DNA of 64,000 nt from an uncultured Acetatifactor sp. (GTDB taxonomy: Bacteria > Bacillota > Clostridia > Lachnospirales > Lachnospiraceae), in assembly GCA_949840885.1 (NCBI GenBank), contig CATKYJ010000023.1:1-64000 (forward strand). The letters are read 5' to 3'. The notes below the pieces were generated by a model. That model was not told the DNA's origin. It saw nothing but the letters and a program-made list of their open reading frames with translations, and did no database searches. A program made the translations under genes and the position numbers. This document shows, piece by piece, positions 26,499 through 34,642 of this stretch. The stretch's first letter is position 1. Every line of letters starts with the position of its first letter.

Positions 26499-27966
26499 AT
26501 AGTTTCAGCGCCTCTTTCCAATCCGATTTTAGTTTTGCCGCAAGCTCCGGGTTGTTCCGGACATCGACTACGGCATAGGGACCGTAGCTGCGTATCCATG
26601 GAACCAGCTCCAATTCGTTTTTGGTTTCCACTACAAAGTCCACGCGTCCATTCCCGCGTTCCGTGACAGTACCGTGATGCCTTGCGGATTTTACCCTGTT
26701 TAATAATTTTGCATATTCCCTTTCGGGAAATGTAAAGTGTATGATGACTTTCGAGACAGTGTCGCCAAGGGCAATATTCCAGACATTTTCTATGTGTTCC
26801 TGATAAAGCCGGCCATAGACCGCATGTATGTCAGCCTCGGGGGAATGGAGAAATTCATACTGCCTTGCCTTATCAAAAGCCGGGTCTATGCGGATGGCTG
26901 CGATGGATGAGATTCGGGGCATATAGAATTTCCGGCTGTTATAGTTGTAGCCGAAAAAATACTGGCGGCCATACTGCCTGTCAATGACGACTTTCATGGG
27001 GAGCATATCATATTGCAGCAATTCGCCGTTTTTGGTCCTGTAGGAGTAATGGATCACGCTTGCGGAATGGATTGCCGTCAGTATGGTCCAGGTTACATCA
27101 TCATCAATCACACTCTGCAATCGGTGGTTCTTATAAAAGAATACCGGGTTTTCCTGCTTGTTAAAAAAGCAGTCGGTTTCTTTTGCGTATACTGCCTGTG
27201 AATACTGGCCGATGGTGGACGAGAGATAGAATCCGGGAACGGTCAGGAAAGAGCAGTTATAGAAAAACTGTGTCATAAGCTGCACGTCAGATAATTCGTC
27301 CGCCTCTATCTTTGCAAATATGTCCGAAGACAACAGATACCTGCCGTCCCCGGACTCCGCCAGGATTCCAAGAGAAGTAAGCTCTGCTATGCGGGCTCTG
27401 ATGCGGGCCCAGGTGAATAATTTTTTATTGTGTTCGGAATCCGGCATGATATCATTCAAATGCTGAAGTACGGATTGGTTGCTGACATAGATGCTTTTGA
27501 TAATGGTTATCAAATCTGTAATTGCCACGTCCGTATCTGTGTCGATGGATTCCGGGCAGCCCAGGAATCCGCTGTCCTCAAGATAGTCATAGGGCTCATC
27601 GGGAAAGTCCGGGTCCACAAAGGACTGCATCAGACAGAAATAGAAAATGACGTCATCTGTCACAAAGGAGCAGTTCTGATAGGTCTCTGCAAGATAGTTG
27701 ACCGGACAGCGAAAGGGATCATACAGGAATCGGAATTTCTTTCCGGTATTTTTTTCACTGGACTTGTGCTCCTGGAGGTATTCGCCGTCAAGATAGTTTT
27801 CGATGCGCTGGCGGATATCGTAAAAGGAGCTGATGCTTTTCACCAGCCCCTTTTCAACCAGTTCTTCCTTGGAGGAACTGCCGTACAGATACAGGTAACG
27901 GAGAATGTTGCGGATTTTATCATAATGCTTGATATCATTCTGAAAAGCATGCGTATTTTTCGCCAT
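26482..27966 (-). CDS. WYL-domain regulator, first of a tandem pair
   Basis: A 494-residue protein. The N-terminal region (KIRNILRYLYLYGSSSKEELVEKGLVKSISSFYDIRQRIENYL) looks like a winged helix. The WYL-like core (VIHYSYRTKNGELLQYDMLPMKVVIDRQYGRQYFFGYN) starts at about residue 300, and a WCX-like tail follows (VIIHFTFPEREYAKLLNRVKSARHHG...VPWIRSYGPYAVVD). AAAGGAG precedes the start. It is divergent from the VWA operon, and the shared 304-bp region holds the promoter box and a perfect 9-bp inverted repeat. It is the best candidate for the DNA-binding regulator of the island regulon (inference). Confidence 0.87.
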   Translation of the reverse strand: MAKNTHAFQNDIKHYDKIRNILRYLYLYGSSSKEELVEKGLVKSISSFYDIRQRIENYLDGEYLQEHKSSEKNTGKKFRFLYDPFRCPVNYLAETYQNCSFVTDDVIFYFCLMQSFVDPDFPDEPYDYLEDSGFLGCPESIDTDTDVAITDLITIIKSIYVSNQSVLQHLNDIMPDSEHNKKLFTWARIRARIAELTSLGILAESGDGRYLLSSDIFAKIEADELSDVQLMTQFFYNCSFLTVPGFYLSSTIGQYSQAVYAKETDCFFNKQENPVFFYKNHRLQSVIDDDVTWTILTAIHSASVIHYSYRTKNGELLQYDMLPMKVVIDRQYGRQYFFGYNYNSRKFYMPRISSIAAIRIDPAFDKARQYEFLHSPEADIHAVYGRLYQEHIENVWNIALGDTVSKVIIHFTFPEREYAKLLNRVKSARHHGTVTERGNGRVDFVVETKNELELVPWIRSYGPYAVVDVRNNPELAAKLKSDWKEALKLYGIVQ

Positions 27967-27985
27967 GAAGCTGCTCCTTTAAAAA

Positions 27986-28029
27986 TTGTAGGTTTTTTAA
28001 ACGGGGAGAAAATATCGCCATGGTATAAT
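27986..28029 (+). promoter_or_regulatory. Island promoter box, copy 2 (upstream of the TerY-type operon)
   Basis: TTGTAGGTTTTTT starts at 27986 (GG at 27991-27992), followed by an extended -10 TGGTATAAT whose hexamer TATAAT is at 28024-28029, 33 nt from GG. The region where a -35 should be reads ACGGGG, so an activator at the box is plausible. The box lies 20 bp from the start codon of the divergent WYL gene, allowing autoregulation. Confidence 0.75.
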
Positions 28030-28056
28030 GTTGACACAGAAAGGCATTGTGTCAAC
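28030..28056. promoter_or_regulatory. Perfect inverted repeat between WYL and VWA genes
   Basis: GTTGACACA (28030-28038) and TGTGTCAAC (28048-28056) form a 9-bp inverted repeat with a 9-nt spacer. It begins immediately after the -10 hexamer of the rightward promoter, and its right arm reads TTGACA on the minus strand, a candidate -35 for the WYL operon. It could be an operator controlling both directions or an RNA hairpin. Confidence 0.6.
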
Positions 28057-28068
28057 TTTTGATTCCAT

Positions 28069-28100
28069 GTGCGCCAAGGCGCACAAAATTATGGTGTAAT
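28069..28100 (+). promoter_or_regulatory. Second conserved element of the VWA operon leader
   Basis: Palindrome GTGCGCCAAGGCGCAC (28069-28084), then AAAATTATGG and the extended -10-like TGGTGTAAT (28092-28100). The same arrangement, palindrome start to TGG exactly 23 nt, recurs at 36950-36981 before the AAA+ operon. It may be a second promoter with an operator, or a leader RNA hairpin. Confidence 0.55.
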
Positions 28101-28122
28101 ATGGTCATGGACAAAGAGAGCG

Positions 28123-28163
28123 GAAACCCGGCCATAAGGAGGTGATAGATCAGCCCGGGTTTC
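28123..28163 (+). promoter_or_regulatory. Leader hairpin presenting a full anti-16S sequence in its loop
   Basis: GAAACCCGG (28123-28131) pairs perfectly with CCGGGTTTC (28155-28163). The 23-nt loop contains TAAGGAGGTGAT, a complete complement of the 16S rRNA 3' end. No start codon follows at translation spacing (the next codons include TAG), and the VWA start is about 108 nt further on with its own GGGAGG. It may be a ribosome standby or regulatory site. Confidence 0.5.
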
Positions 28164-28270
28164 AGTAACCAGTATATCAAATATAAACTGAAAACACCAG
28201 CCATATGTTGATATTTTGTCAAAAAAAGAGTAAAATTAAATAAATTCTGTAAAATTGGGAGGTTCTTAAA

Positions 28271-28954
28271 ATGAATGATATCGAATTTGAAGAATTGGTC
28301 ATGCCTGAGGCACGGATGCTGCCGGTTATTTTGCTTTTGGATGTCAGCGGCTCAATGTCGTATGACGCGAAGATGGATGAACTCAACAATTCCGTAAGGG
28401 AAATGATTGAAAGCTTCCAAAAAGAACAGATTGTACAGGCGGAGATCTGGGTATCCGTGATTACCTTTGGAAATGAGGCAAAGGTTCATACCCAGCTGAC
28501 TCCGGCCAGGGATATTCATTACACGGACCTTGTTGCAGGCGGTATGACATATATGGGACGCGCCCTGGACACTGCCTACGATATGATTGAGGACAGAGCC
28601 AGAATTCCGAAGAATGCCTATCGCCCGGTTGTGGTGCTGGTATCTGACGGGGCGCCCAATGATGATCACTGGGAGGATAAGCTCAGGAAATTCACCACAA
28701 CGGGACGAAGTTCTAAGTGCGACCGCTGGAGCATGGCCATTGGAGCGGATGCGGATCTGGCAATGATGAAGCGATTCCTGGATCATCCGGAAAAGGAAGT
28801 CTGCTTTGTGGAAGACGCGGCGGATATACATAAGTTTTTCCGCTTTATCTCTTCCTGTACCATTCAGAGGGGCCGGAGCAGCAATCCGAATCAGGTGGCA
28901 GACGACGTGATTGCCCAGGATATTTTAAATTATGATTTTGACATGATGGGTTAG
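28271..28954 (+). CDS. TerY-type von Willebrand factor A domain protein
   Basis: A 227-residue cytosolic VWA protein. The metal-ion-dependent adhesion site is complete: DVSGSMS (Asp24, Ser26, Ser28), a Thr in GGMTYMG, and SDGAPND. Sequence, length and the following PP2C and kinase genes match the TerY-P triad described with tellurite-resistance-type operons and listed among candidate phage-defence modules. It probably assembles the triad through metal-bridged contacts. The ribosome binding site is GGGAGG; the PP2C gene begins 8 bp after the stop. No terB/terD-like gene is present in the window. Confidence 0.9.
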   Translation: MNDIEFEELVMPEARMLPVILLLDVSGSMSYDAKMDELNNSVREMIESFQKEQIVQAEIWVSVITFGNEAKVHTQLTPARDIHYTDLVAGGMTYMGRALDTAYDMIEDRARIPKNAYRPVVVLVSDGAPNDDHWEDKLRKFTTTGRSSKCDRWSMAIGADADLAMMKRFLDHPEKEVCFVEDAADIHKFFRFISSCTIQRGRSSNPNQVADDVIAQDILNYDFDMMG

Positions 28955-28961
28955 AGGGGTT

Positions 28962-29675
28962 ATGAAAGGCGAGAGTATTGGCTATTCCTCTGTTGCGGGC
29001 AGTCTGCACGCGGAGAGAAAACTGTCCAATCAGGACGCGTATTTGGTGAAACGGTACTCTTTTGGAACTTTGCTGGTGGTTTCAGACGGGATGGGATCCC
29101 ATAAGCACTCGGATGTGGGGTCCCGTTCTGTGTGCAGGGCAGTGTCAAAGGCCGTGCAGATATGGGAGGCATCAGGATGCAAGGAGATACGGCTGATAAT
29201 TCCGGTCATTCATTCTCTTTGGGGATTGGAGATATATCCTTATCCCAGGAACGAATGCGGCGCTACCTGTCTGTTCGCATTTGTCTCAAAGGTTCGAAAA
29301 AGGCTTTATATGGGACAATTGGGCGACGGGGCCGTCTATTTTAGGATAGACGGCGCAATGCGTCTGCTGAAATCCAAGGAGGATGCGTTTGCGAATCTGA
29401 CAACCGGTATCAATAATATCAGATCCTTTGAGGACTGGAGCCTGGCAGAGTATGATATCTGTGATAAGAGAGTGGCGCTTTTGCTTATGACGGACGGAGT
29501 CTCGGAGACACTGGTGGAAAGCCGTAAAGAGGAGTTTGTGGAGCTTATATGGAAGAGACTGTCAGAGAAAAGGAATCTGGCGGAACGGAATATGACAGTC
29601 TGCAGCATACTGAGTAAATGGAACAAGGTAAGCGCCGGTGATGACAGAACACTGGTAAGCTATGAGAGAGTATAA
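28962..29675 (+). CDS. PP2C-type serine/threonine phosphatase of the TerY-P triad
   Basis: A 237-residue protein phosphatase that should oppose the kinase encoded next. Metal-binding motifs are NQDAYLV, VVSDGMGSHKHSD, MTDGVSE and GDDRTLV at the C terminus (canonical GDNxT with Asp for Asn). ECGATCLFAFV is the conserved central strand region. It lies between the VWA and kinase genes with gaps of 7 and 11 bp, so the three proteins are surely coexpressed. Confidence 0.9.
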   Translation: MKGESIGYSSVAGSLHAERKLSNQDAYLVKRYSFGTLLVVSDGMGSHKHSDVGSRSVCRAVSKAVQIWEASGCKEIRLIIPVIHSLWGLEIYPYPRNECGATCLFAFVSKVRKRLYMGQLGDGAVYFRIDGAMRLLKSKEDAFANLTTGINNIRSFEDWSLAEYDICDKRVALLLMTDGVSETLVESRKEEFVELIWKRLSEKRNLAERNMTVCSILSKWNKVSAGDDRTLVSYERV

Positions 29676-29686
29676 GGCGGTGCAGA

Positions 29687-31243
29687 ATGGAAGACAGAGA
29701 AAAGAAGCCTGTGGTAGATGAAGACGGTTATATTTACTATCTTGGGGAAGAAATCGGCCGCGGCGGTCAGGGAGTCACATGGCGTACCCAGGATCCCAAT
29801 ATTCTGGTAAAAATCAGGATAAATCCCAGTACCGGAGAGCCGATTTCCGATGAGGCCGTGTATGAAAAATTTAAGAGGGAGATCGATGAAGTCAGAAGTC
29901 TGGATATTCCGACGGATATGCATATCGCAATGCCGGTGAGCCTTTTGCAGAAGCCCTGCTGCGGATACACCATGAAGCTTCTTCCGGATATGAAGTCCAT
30001 CAAGTATTGGATCAGACCCTTTGAAAGGGTTGACAAGCCGGGATTATTTTTCTATAAGACAGGCGGCCTGAGGCACAGATACCGGCTTCTCATGAATGTG
30101 GCTGAGATCTTTACCAGATTGTACGCCCATCGGGCAGTTTACGCCGATTTGTCGCCGGAAAATATTCTCGTGTCGGGCACTCTGGATTCAAGTGAAGTAT
30201 GGCTCATTGACGCAGACAATATGAGATACCGCTTTGATATCCAAAAGGAGATTGGGACTCCCGGGTATAGAGCGCCGGAAATTGAAAACGGGGGACTCAA
30301 CAGCCTGGCTGCGGATGCCTATTCGTTCGCGGTTATCGCCCATGAGGTGCTCACGATGAATTCTCCTTTCAACGGCGCTCTGCTGACAGAGGGGGAATCC
30401 GGCGGATGGGACGACGATGAGGTTGATTATGCGCAGCTGGCCCAAAAGGGAGAGGTTCCATGGATTTATGATCCGGAGGATACTTCCAATTCCACCAAAG
30501 TCGGACTCAGGCCGGAGATTTCCATGACAGAGCCTGTCAGGGCTTTGTTTGAGAGGACATTCAGCGAAGAGGGGAGAAAGAACCCGGCCGGCAGACCGAG
30601 GATGCAGGAATGGTATACTGCCTTGAGACAGGCGGCAGGCCTGACGGCAGAGTGTATTCACTGCCACAGTACCTATTTGTTCAGGAATCCCGACTCTAAA
30701 TGTCCTTTCTGTAAACAGGGCAGGACAATTGAACGGGGAAAGATGATAGCAGCAGGAATCATTGACAGATACAATGTGGAAAGCATTGTTAAGAAAGTAA
30801 ACGAAGACATTGCGTCATTCAATGGACAGGATGAGGGAGACGGCTATTTCATTGAGGGCATCACCGCGGAAGAGATCAGGAGCAAAAAGAATATCGGGAC
30901 AGTGGTAATGGATAATCTGCCGGGAACCTACTATCTCTATAATTATCATACCTATATGACATCAGTGTCGGAAAAGGCTGAGCCCACAATTGCAATTGAG
31001 GTAAGCGATCATGAGTATATCATCAGGAACAAGATGAAAAAGGCCATCCGGATGAGTACATCCGAAAGAGATCTTGGGAAGATACAGCCAGGCGGAACGC
31101 AGAAAGTATCAAACATCCATAATATTATACTGAAGATGTCCGTTCTTCGGGACGATGAAGACAGCCATATGGAAGAGGATGAATTTGAGACGGATCATAT
31201 TGCAGAATTGTGCGAACGGAACATTATCTTCCAGGTGATCTAA
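29687..31243 (+). CDS. Protein kinase with zinc ribbon, TerY-P triad
   Basis: A 518-residue eukaryotic-like kinase. The glycine loop is EIGRGGQGVTW, the catalytic loop YADLSPENILV (Asp154, lacking the canonical His-Arg), and the metal loop DAD at residues 175-177 in place of DFG, followed by the APE-like GYRAPEIENGG. After the kinase domain comes a zinc ribbon (Cys323-x2-Cys ... CPFC), then a beta-rich C-terminal region of about 170 residues of unknown fold. Zinc ribbons at this place are known for TerY-P kinases. Likely substrates are the neighbouring helicase, HEPN or AAA+ proteins (inference). Confidence 0.9.
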   Translation: MEDREKKPVVDEDGYIYYLGEEIGRGGQGVTWRTQDPNILVKIRINPSTGEPISDEAVYEKFKREIDEVRSLDIPTDMHIAMPVSLLQKPCCGYTMKLLPDMKSIKYWIRPFERVDKPGLFFYKTGGLRHRYRLLMNVAEIFTRLYAHRAVYADLSPENILVSGTLDSSEVWLIDADNMRYRFDIQKEIGTPGYRAPEIENGGLNSLAADAYSFAVIAHEVLTMNSPFNGALLTEGESGGWDDDEVDYAQLAQKGEVPWIYDPEDTSNSTKVGLRPEISMTEPVRALFERTFSEEGRKNPAGRPRMQEWYTALRQAAGLTAECIHCHSTYLFRNPDSKCPFCKQGRTIERGKMIAAGIIDRYNVESIVKKVNEDIASFNGQDEGDGYFIEGITAEEIRSKKNIGTVVMDNLPGTYYLYNYHTYMTSVSEKAEPTIAIEVSDHEYIIRNKMKKAIRMSTSERDLGKIQPGGTQKVSNIHNIILKMSVLRDDEDSHMEEDEFETDHIAELCERNIIFQVI

Positions 31244-31261
31244 AAGAGTGAGGAGAAGAAA

Positions 31262-34200
31262 ATGGAGCTTTATGACCTCAGACATTTTGTAAAAGAGGAG
31301 ACAATTGAATTTGAAGTGAAAGCCCTGCTGACAGAGAAGAAGAAAATCCACTTCAAGAACGGCGAACCGGTGGCCTTTTCCGAAGCGGCAGGTCATTATG
31401 TCATAGGCTCAGAAGCGGACACGGAAAAGGTTGCGGAGGTAATGCCCGCAAATGAACACTATAAGCTGGTACTCAGGGATATTCTGGCAACGGGCAAAAT
31501 TTACCTGGCAAATGTGCTGAATCATTCCTCCAGGCTGCTCCAGGTTGCTTTCAAGATTTATGCTGACTGTAAGACAATCAATTATTCCGTTTATGTGTCA
31601 GAAGCCTTTTTGGGATCGGTGCGAAATACCGTCAATCTCAGAGATCCGCGCAATCCGAAACAGGGCATAGAGGAAGGGACTCTGTATGCCTCCGGCGGCT
31701 ATACCTATGCCGTGATCGGCAGGCATATCCGGGAGGATAAAAAGGGAGATAAGCACTTCATTATTGCAGGGCGGGACTTTTATATCAGGGTGGCAAAGAA
31801 ACAGGATGCCCAGGGAAAGGAATACTATTCTGCGGAGCAGCTTCTCAAAGGAATTCGGGCAAGGGATTACAGGTTTTTCCTTGCAAAGGGGAAGCTGAAA
31901 TATACGGATGATCGGGAAATCATTGCCGTAGAAACAAAGGAACTGATGGAAAGCCTTTCGGATGATACCTATATAAAAGTATGGGATCGATATGGGAAAA
32001 TAGAGCAGCAGATGATCTTGAAAGACGCAAGAGATCTGGGAGCGCTCAGATACATCAATTATGAGCGGGAGGGGTATCTGGTGCGATTCGATATAAAAGG
32101 GGACCAGAGAGACCGCCTGAAAAAGTATGCAAAAAGCTTCCGGAAAAATGCGGTGCTGTCAGCAGGCATTTCGAATCCCTATGAGATTCACAGGGAAGAC
32201 GATGAAATGGTTCGCTTCTTCAAGGAGACGAGAGGCATATTTGCAAAGATAACCCTTGCCGAATCCATTGTTGCAGAGAATGAATTTATTCGCTGCAGGA
32301 TCAGCGAAGAGGATGTAAAAAAGCTTGACCATGGCAGAGAGGGATACATTTTCTTCTCCATTGACGGAGACATGCAGCGCATTAACAGGAGGCGGGAAGC
32401 CAGGGAGAAGATTGAGAGCGCATCCTGTCCGATGCCGAATCTGGCTCTCATTCTGGAGGGACAGAATGTAGCCGCCGCGGACGCAAAGAGACGTAAATTT
32501 ACGCTTTCCAACAAGGTGAAAGAAGAAATCTTTCCGGAATACGGTCCGTATGCCGCCCAGGAGATGGCCATTGAGAAAGCATTGAATACGCCGGACATTA
32601 TGCTGATTCAGGGACCGCCCGGAACGGGAAAGACTACAGTTATCACTGCGATTTTAAAGAGCCTGAATGAGATTACGGATCCCACCGGAGGTATTTTCGG
32701 ACGGGATCTCGTGACAGCTTTCCAGCACGACGCAGTACAGAACGCCACGGATCGCATTGAGATTTTAGGGCTTCCGGCCATCAAGTTCGGACACAAGTAC
32801 GGCGAATCCGAAGACGACATTGTAGAAATCAATGCCAGCGTACAGGGATGGATCAATAACAGACTAAGCGACCTGTATGCCCAGCATACCGGGATAGAGG
32901 AACATAAGAAATTAGGCGCTTTTAATAAGCTGTATCTGGATTACATGTACTCCACCAACTCCATTGACCAGACGCTGGATATCCTTGAACGGATCAGGGA
33001 TTTGGTGGCGGAGAGCGTCTCCTCCGGTATTTTGACCCGGCTGAACCAAAAGATCAGTGAACTGGAGTTTATGACGGGAGGCACGTACGGCAATGCGACG
33101 AAAAGCCTTGTCCGCGCTATCCGCAGAATCCCGGCCTCTGTGGCTGCGTATGAGGATAACGGCTGGTTTGAACTGGAGAATGCGATCCGTTTGCTGAGGA
33201 AACAGAATCATCCGATCTTTGCGGAGGAATTAGAGGCTCTGGACAAAATGCAGAGCCAGGAGAAGTATGACTTTGCGCGTATGAAAGAGATCCGTAAGCG
33301 CCTTTTGGTCAAGACTCTTCCCAAGAAGAACATTTTTACCACCGCTCAGAAACAGGAAAGCATCAAGGAAATCCTGGGTTGTATTTCGGATGATCTGATG
33401 CGGCAGGAGGAGACCGGAAAGAATGGGTCGGATCTGACTGTGGCGCAGTATATACAGGAACTGGAGGAGAATCCGCTTGCGGTAAAGGAGGCAATTCTTC
33501 ACTATACATCCGTGAACGGCGCAACCAATCAGCAGGTCATGAGACGTGAGATCAGGGATCTGAAAGGCGGCGAAATCATGTATGAGAATGTGCTTGTGGA
33601 TGAGGCCGCGCGGAGCAATCCGCTGGATCTGTTTATCCCCCTCTCCATTGCCAGGGACCGGATCATTCTGGTGGGAGACCACAGGCAGCTTCCCCATATC
33701 ATTGACGACAGAATCGCCAGAGCCGTGGAAGAGGGAGACGCGGGCGATATCAGGGCAGAGACGGAAAGGCAGCTCAGCGAGAGTATGTTCGGGATTCTCT
33801 TTCGGCGCCTGCAGCAGCTGGAAGCCAGGGATGGTATTAAGAGAACCATTACGCTGAATCAGCAGTTTCGGATGCATCCTGTGCTGGGGACATTTGTGGA
33901 TAAGAATTTCTATTCTAAATATAGTGAGAGCGAGCAGGTTACAAACGGCGATCCGAATCCGGAGCATTTCGCCCAGTATCTGCCGGGTATTGAGGAAAAG
34001 GCATGTATCTGGATGGATGTGCCCTATGCCGGTGAAAACCCCGGCGAAAGCTCCCGGAGTAAATACAGAGATGCGGAAGCGAAGAAAATTGCCAGGCATC
34101 TGAAGCGGATGCTGGAGGCTGACAGAAAGGCCTGGAAAGAGAACCCGGCCGGAAAGCAGCTGACATTTGGGATCATTACTTTTTACAGGGAACAGGTCAG

Positions 34201-34642
34201 CCATATCAATGAGGCTTTGCTGGGGGAAGAGATTTTGGCAAGGGATGATTCCGAGCATTTATATCTGAATCCGGAATACAGACAAAATACCAGAGATGTG
34301 AGGGAAATTGTCAGAGTAGGAACAGTGGATGCCTTTCAGGGAATGGAATTCGACATTGTATATCTTTCCATGGTTCGTTCCAATGACATCGCTGTGGATG
34401 TTACGGATTATGGCAGTCTGGAAAATGAGAAAAAGGCTGCTGTGGATAAAGAACTGCAGGGAAAGTATGGATTCCTGATGTTTGAAAACAGGCTTTGCGT
34501 GGCAATGAGCAGACAGAAAAAAGCCTTGATTTGCGTAGGGGACAGCAAAATGCTGAAAGGCGCTTGGGCGGTTATCGCAGTAGAGCCGTTAGTTGCCTAT
34601 TATAAATTGTGCAGGGAGGATGCGTATGGAAAAGTCATTTAA
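31262..34642 (+). CDS. Large superfamily 1 helicase (DNA2/UPF1-like)
   Basis: A 1126-residue nucleic acid motor. Walker A is GPPGTGKTT (Lys457), Walker B VLVDEAA (Asp780, Glu781), then GDHRQLPH (motif III), NQQFRMHP (motif IV) and VDAFQGMEFDIVYLSMVRSN (motif V) and MSRQKKALICVGD (motif VI). The 440-residue N-terminal region is beta-rich and of unknown fold; about 300 residues of helical insertion lie between Walker A and B. There is no obvious nuclease motif. It is translationally linked to the kinase (18-bp gap) and to the next gene (17-bp overlap). Confidence 0.9.
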   Translation: MELYDLRHFVKEETIEFEVKALLTEKKKIHFKNGEPVAFSEAAGHYVIGSEADTEKVAEVMPANEHYKLVLRDILATGKIYLANVLNHSSRLLQVAFKIYADCKTINYSVYVSEAFLGSVRNTVNLRDPRNPKQGIEEGTLYASGGYTYAVIGRHIREDKKGDKHFIIAGRDFYIRVAKKQDAQGKEYYSAEQLLKGIRARDYRFFLAKGKLKYTDDREIIAVETKELMESLSDDTYIKVWDRYGKIEQQMILKDARDLGALRYINYEREGYLVRFDIKGDQRDRLKKYAKSFRKNAVLSAGISNPYEIHREDDEMVRFFKETRGIFAKITLAESIVAENEFIRCRISEEDVKKLDHGREGYIFFSIDGDMQRINRRREAREKIESASCPMPNLALILEGQNVAAADAKRRKFTLSNKVKEEIFPEYGPYAAQEMAIEKALNTPDIMLIQGPPGTGKTTVITAILKSLNEITDPTGGIFGRDLVTAFQHDAVQNATDRIEILGLPAIKFGHKYGESEDDIVEINASVQGWINNRLSDLYAQHTGIEEHKKLGAFNKLYLDYMYSTNSIDQTLDILERIRDLVAESVSSGILTRLNQKISELEFMTGGTYGNATKSLVRAIRRIPASVAAYEDNGWFELENAIRLLRKQNHPIFAEELEALDKMQSQEKYDFARMKEIRKRLLVKTLPKKNIFTTAQKQESIKEILGCISDDLMRQEETGKNGSDLTVAQYIQELEENPLAVKEAILHYTSVNGATNQQVMRREIRDLKGGEIMYENVLVDEAARSNPLDLFIPLSIARDRIILVGDHRQLPHIIDDRIARAVEEGDAGDIRAETERQLSESMFGILFRRLQQLEARDGIKRTITLNQQFRMHPVLGTFVDKNFYSKYSESEQVTNGDPNPEHFAQYLPGIEEKACIWMDVPYAGENPGESSRSKYRDAEAKKIARHLKRMLEADRKAWKENPAGKQLTFGIITFYREQVSHINEALLGEEILARDDSEHLYLNPEYRQNTRDVREIVRVGTVDAFQGMEFDIVYLSMVRSNDIAVDVTDYGSLENEKKAAVDKELQGKYGFLMFENRLCVAMSRQKKALICVGDSKMLKGAWAVIAVEPLVAYYKLCREDAYGKVI

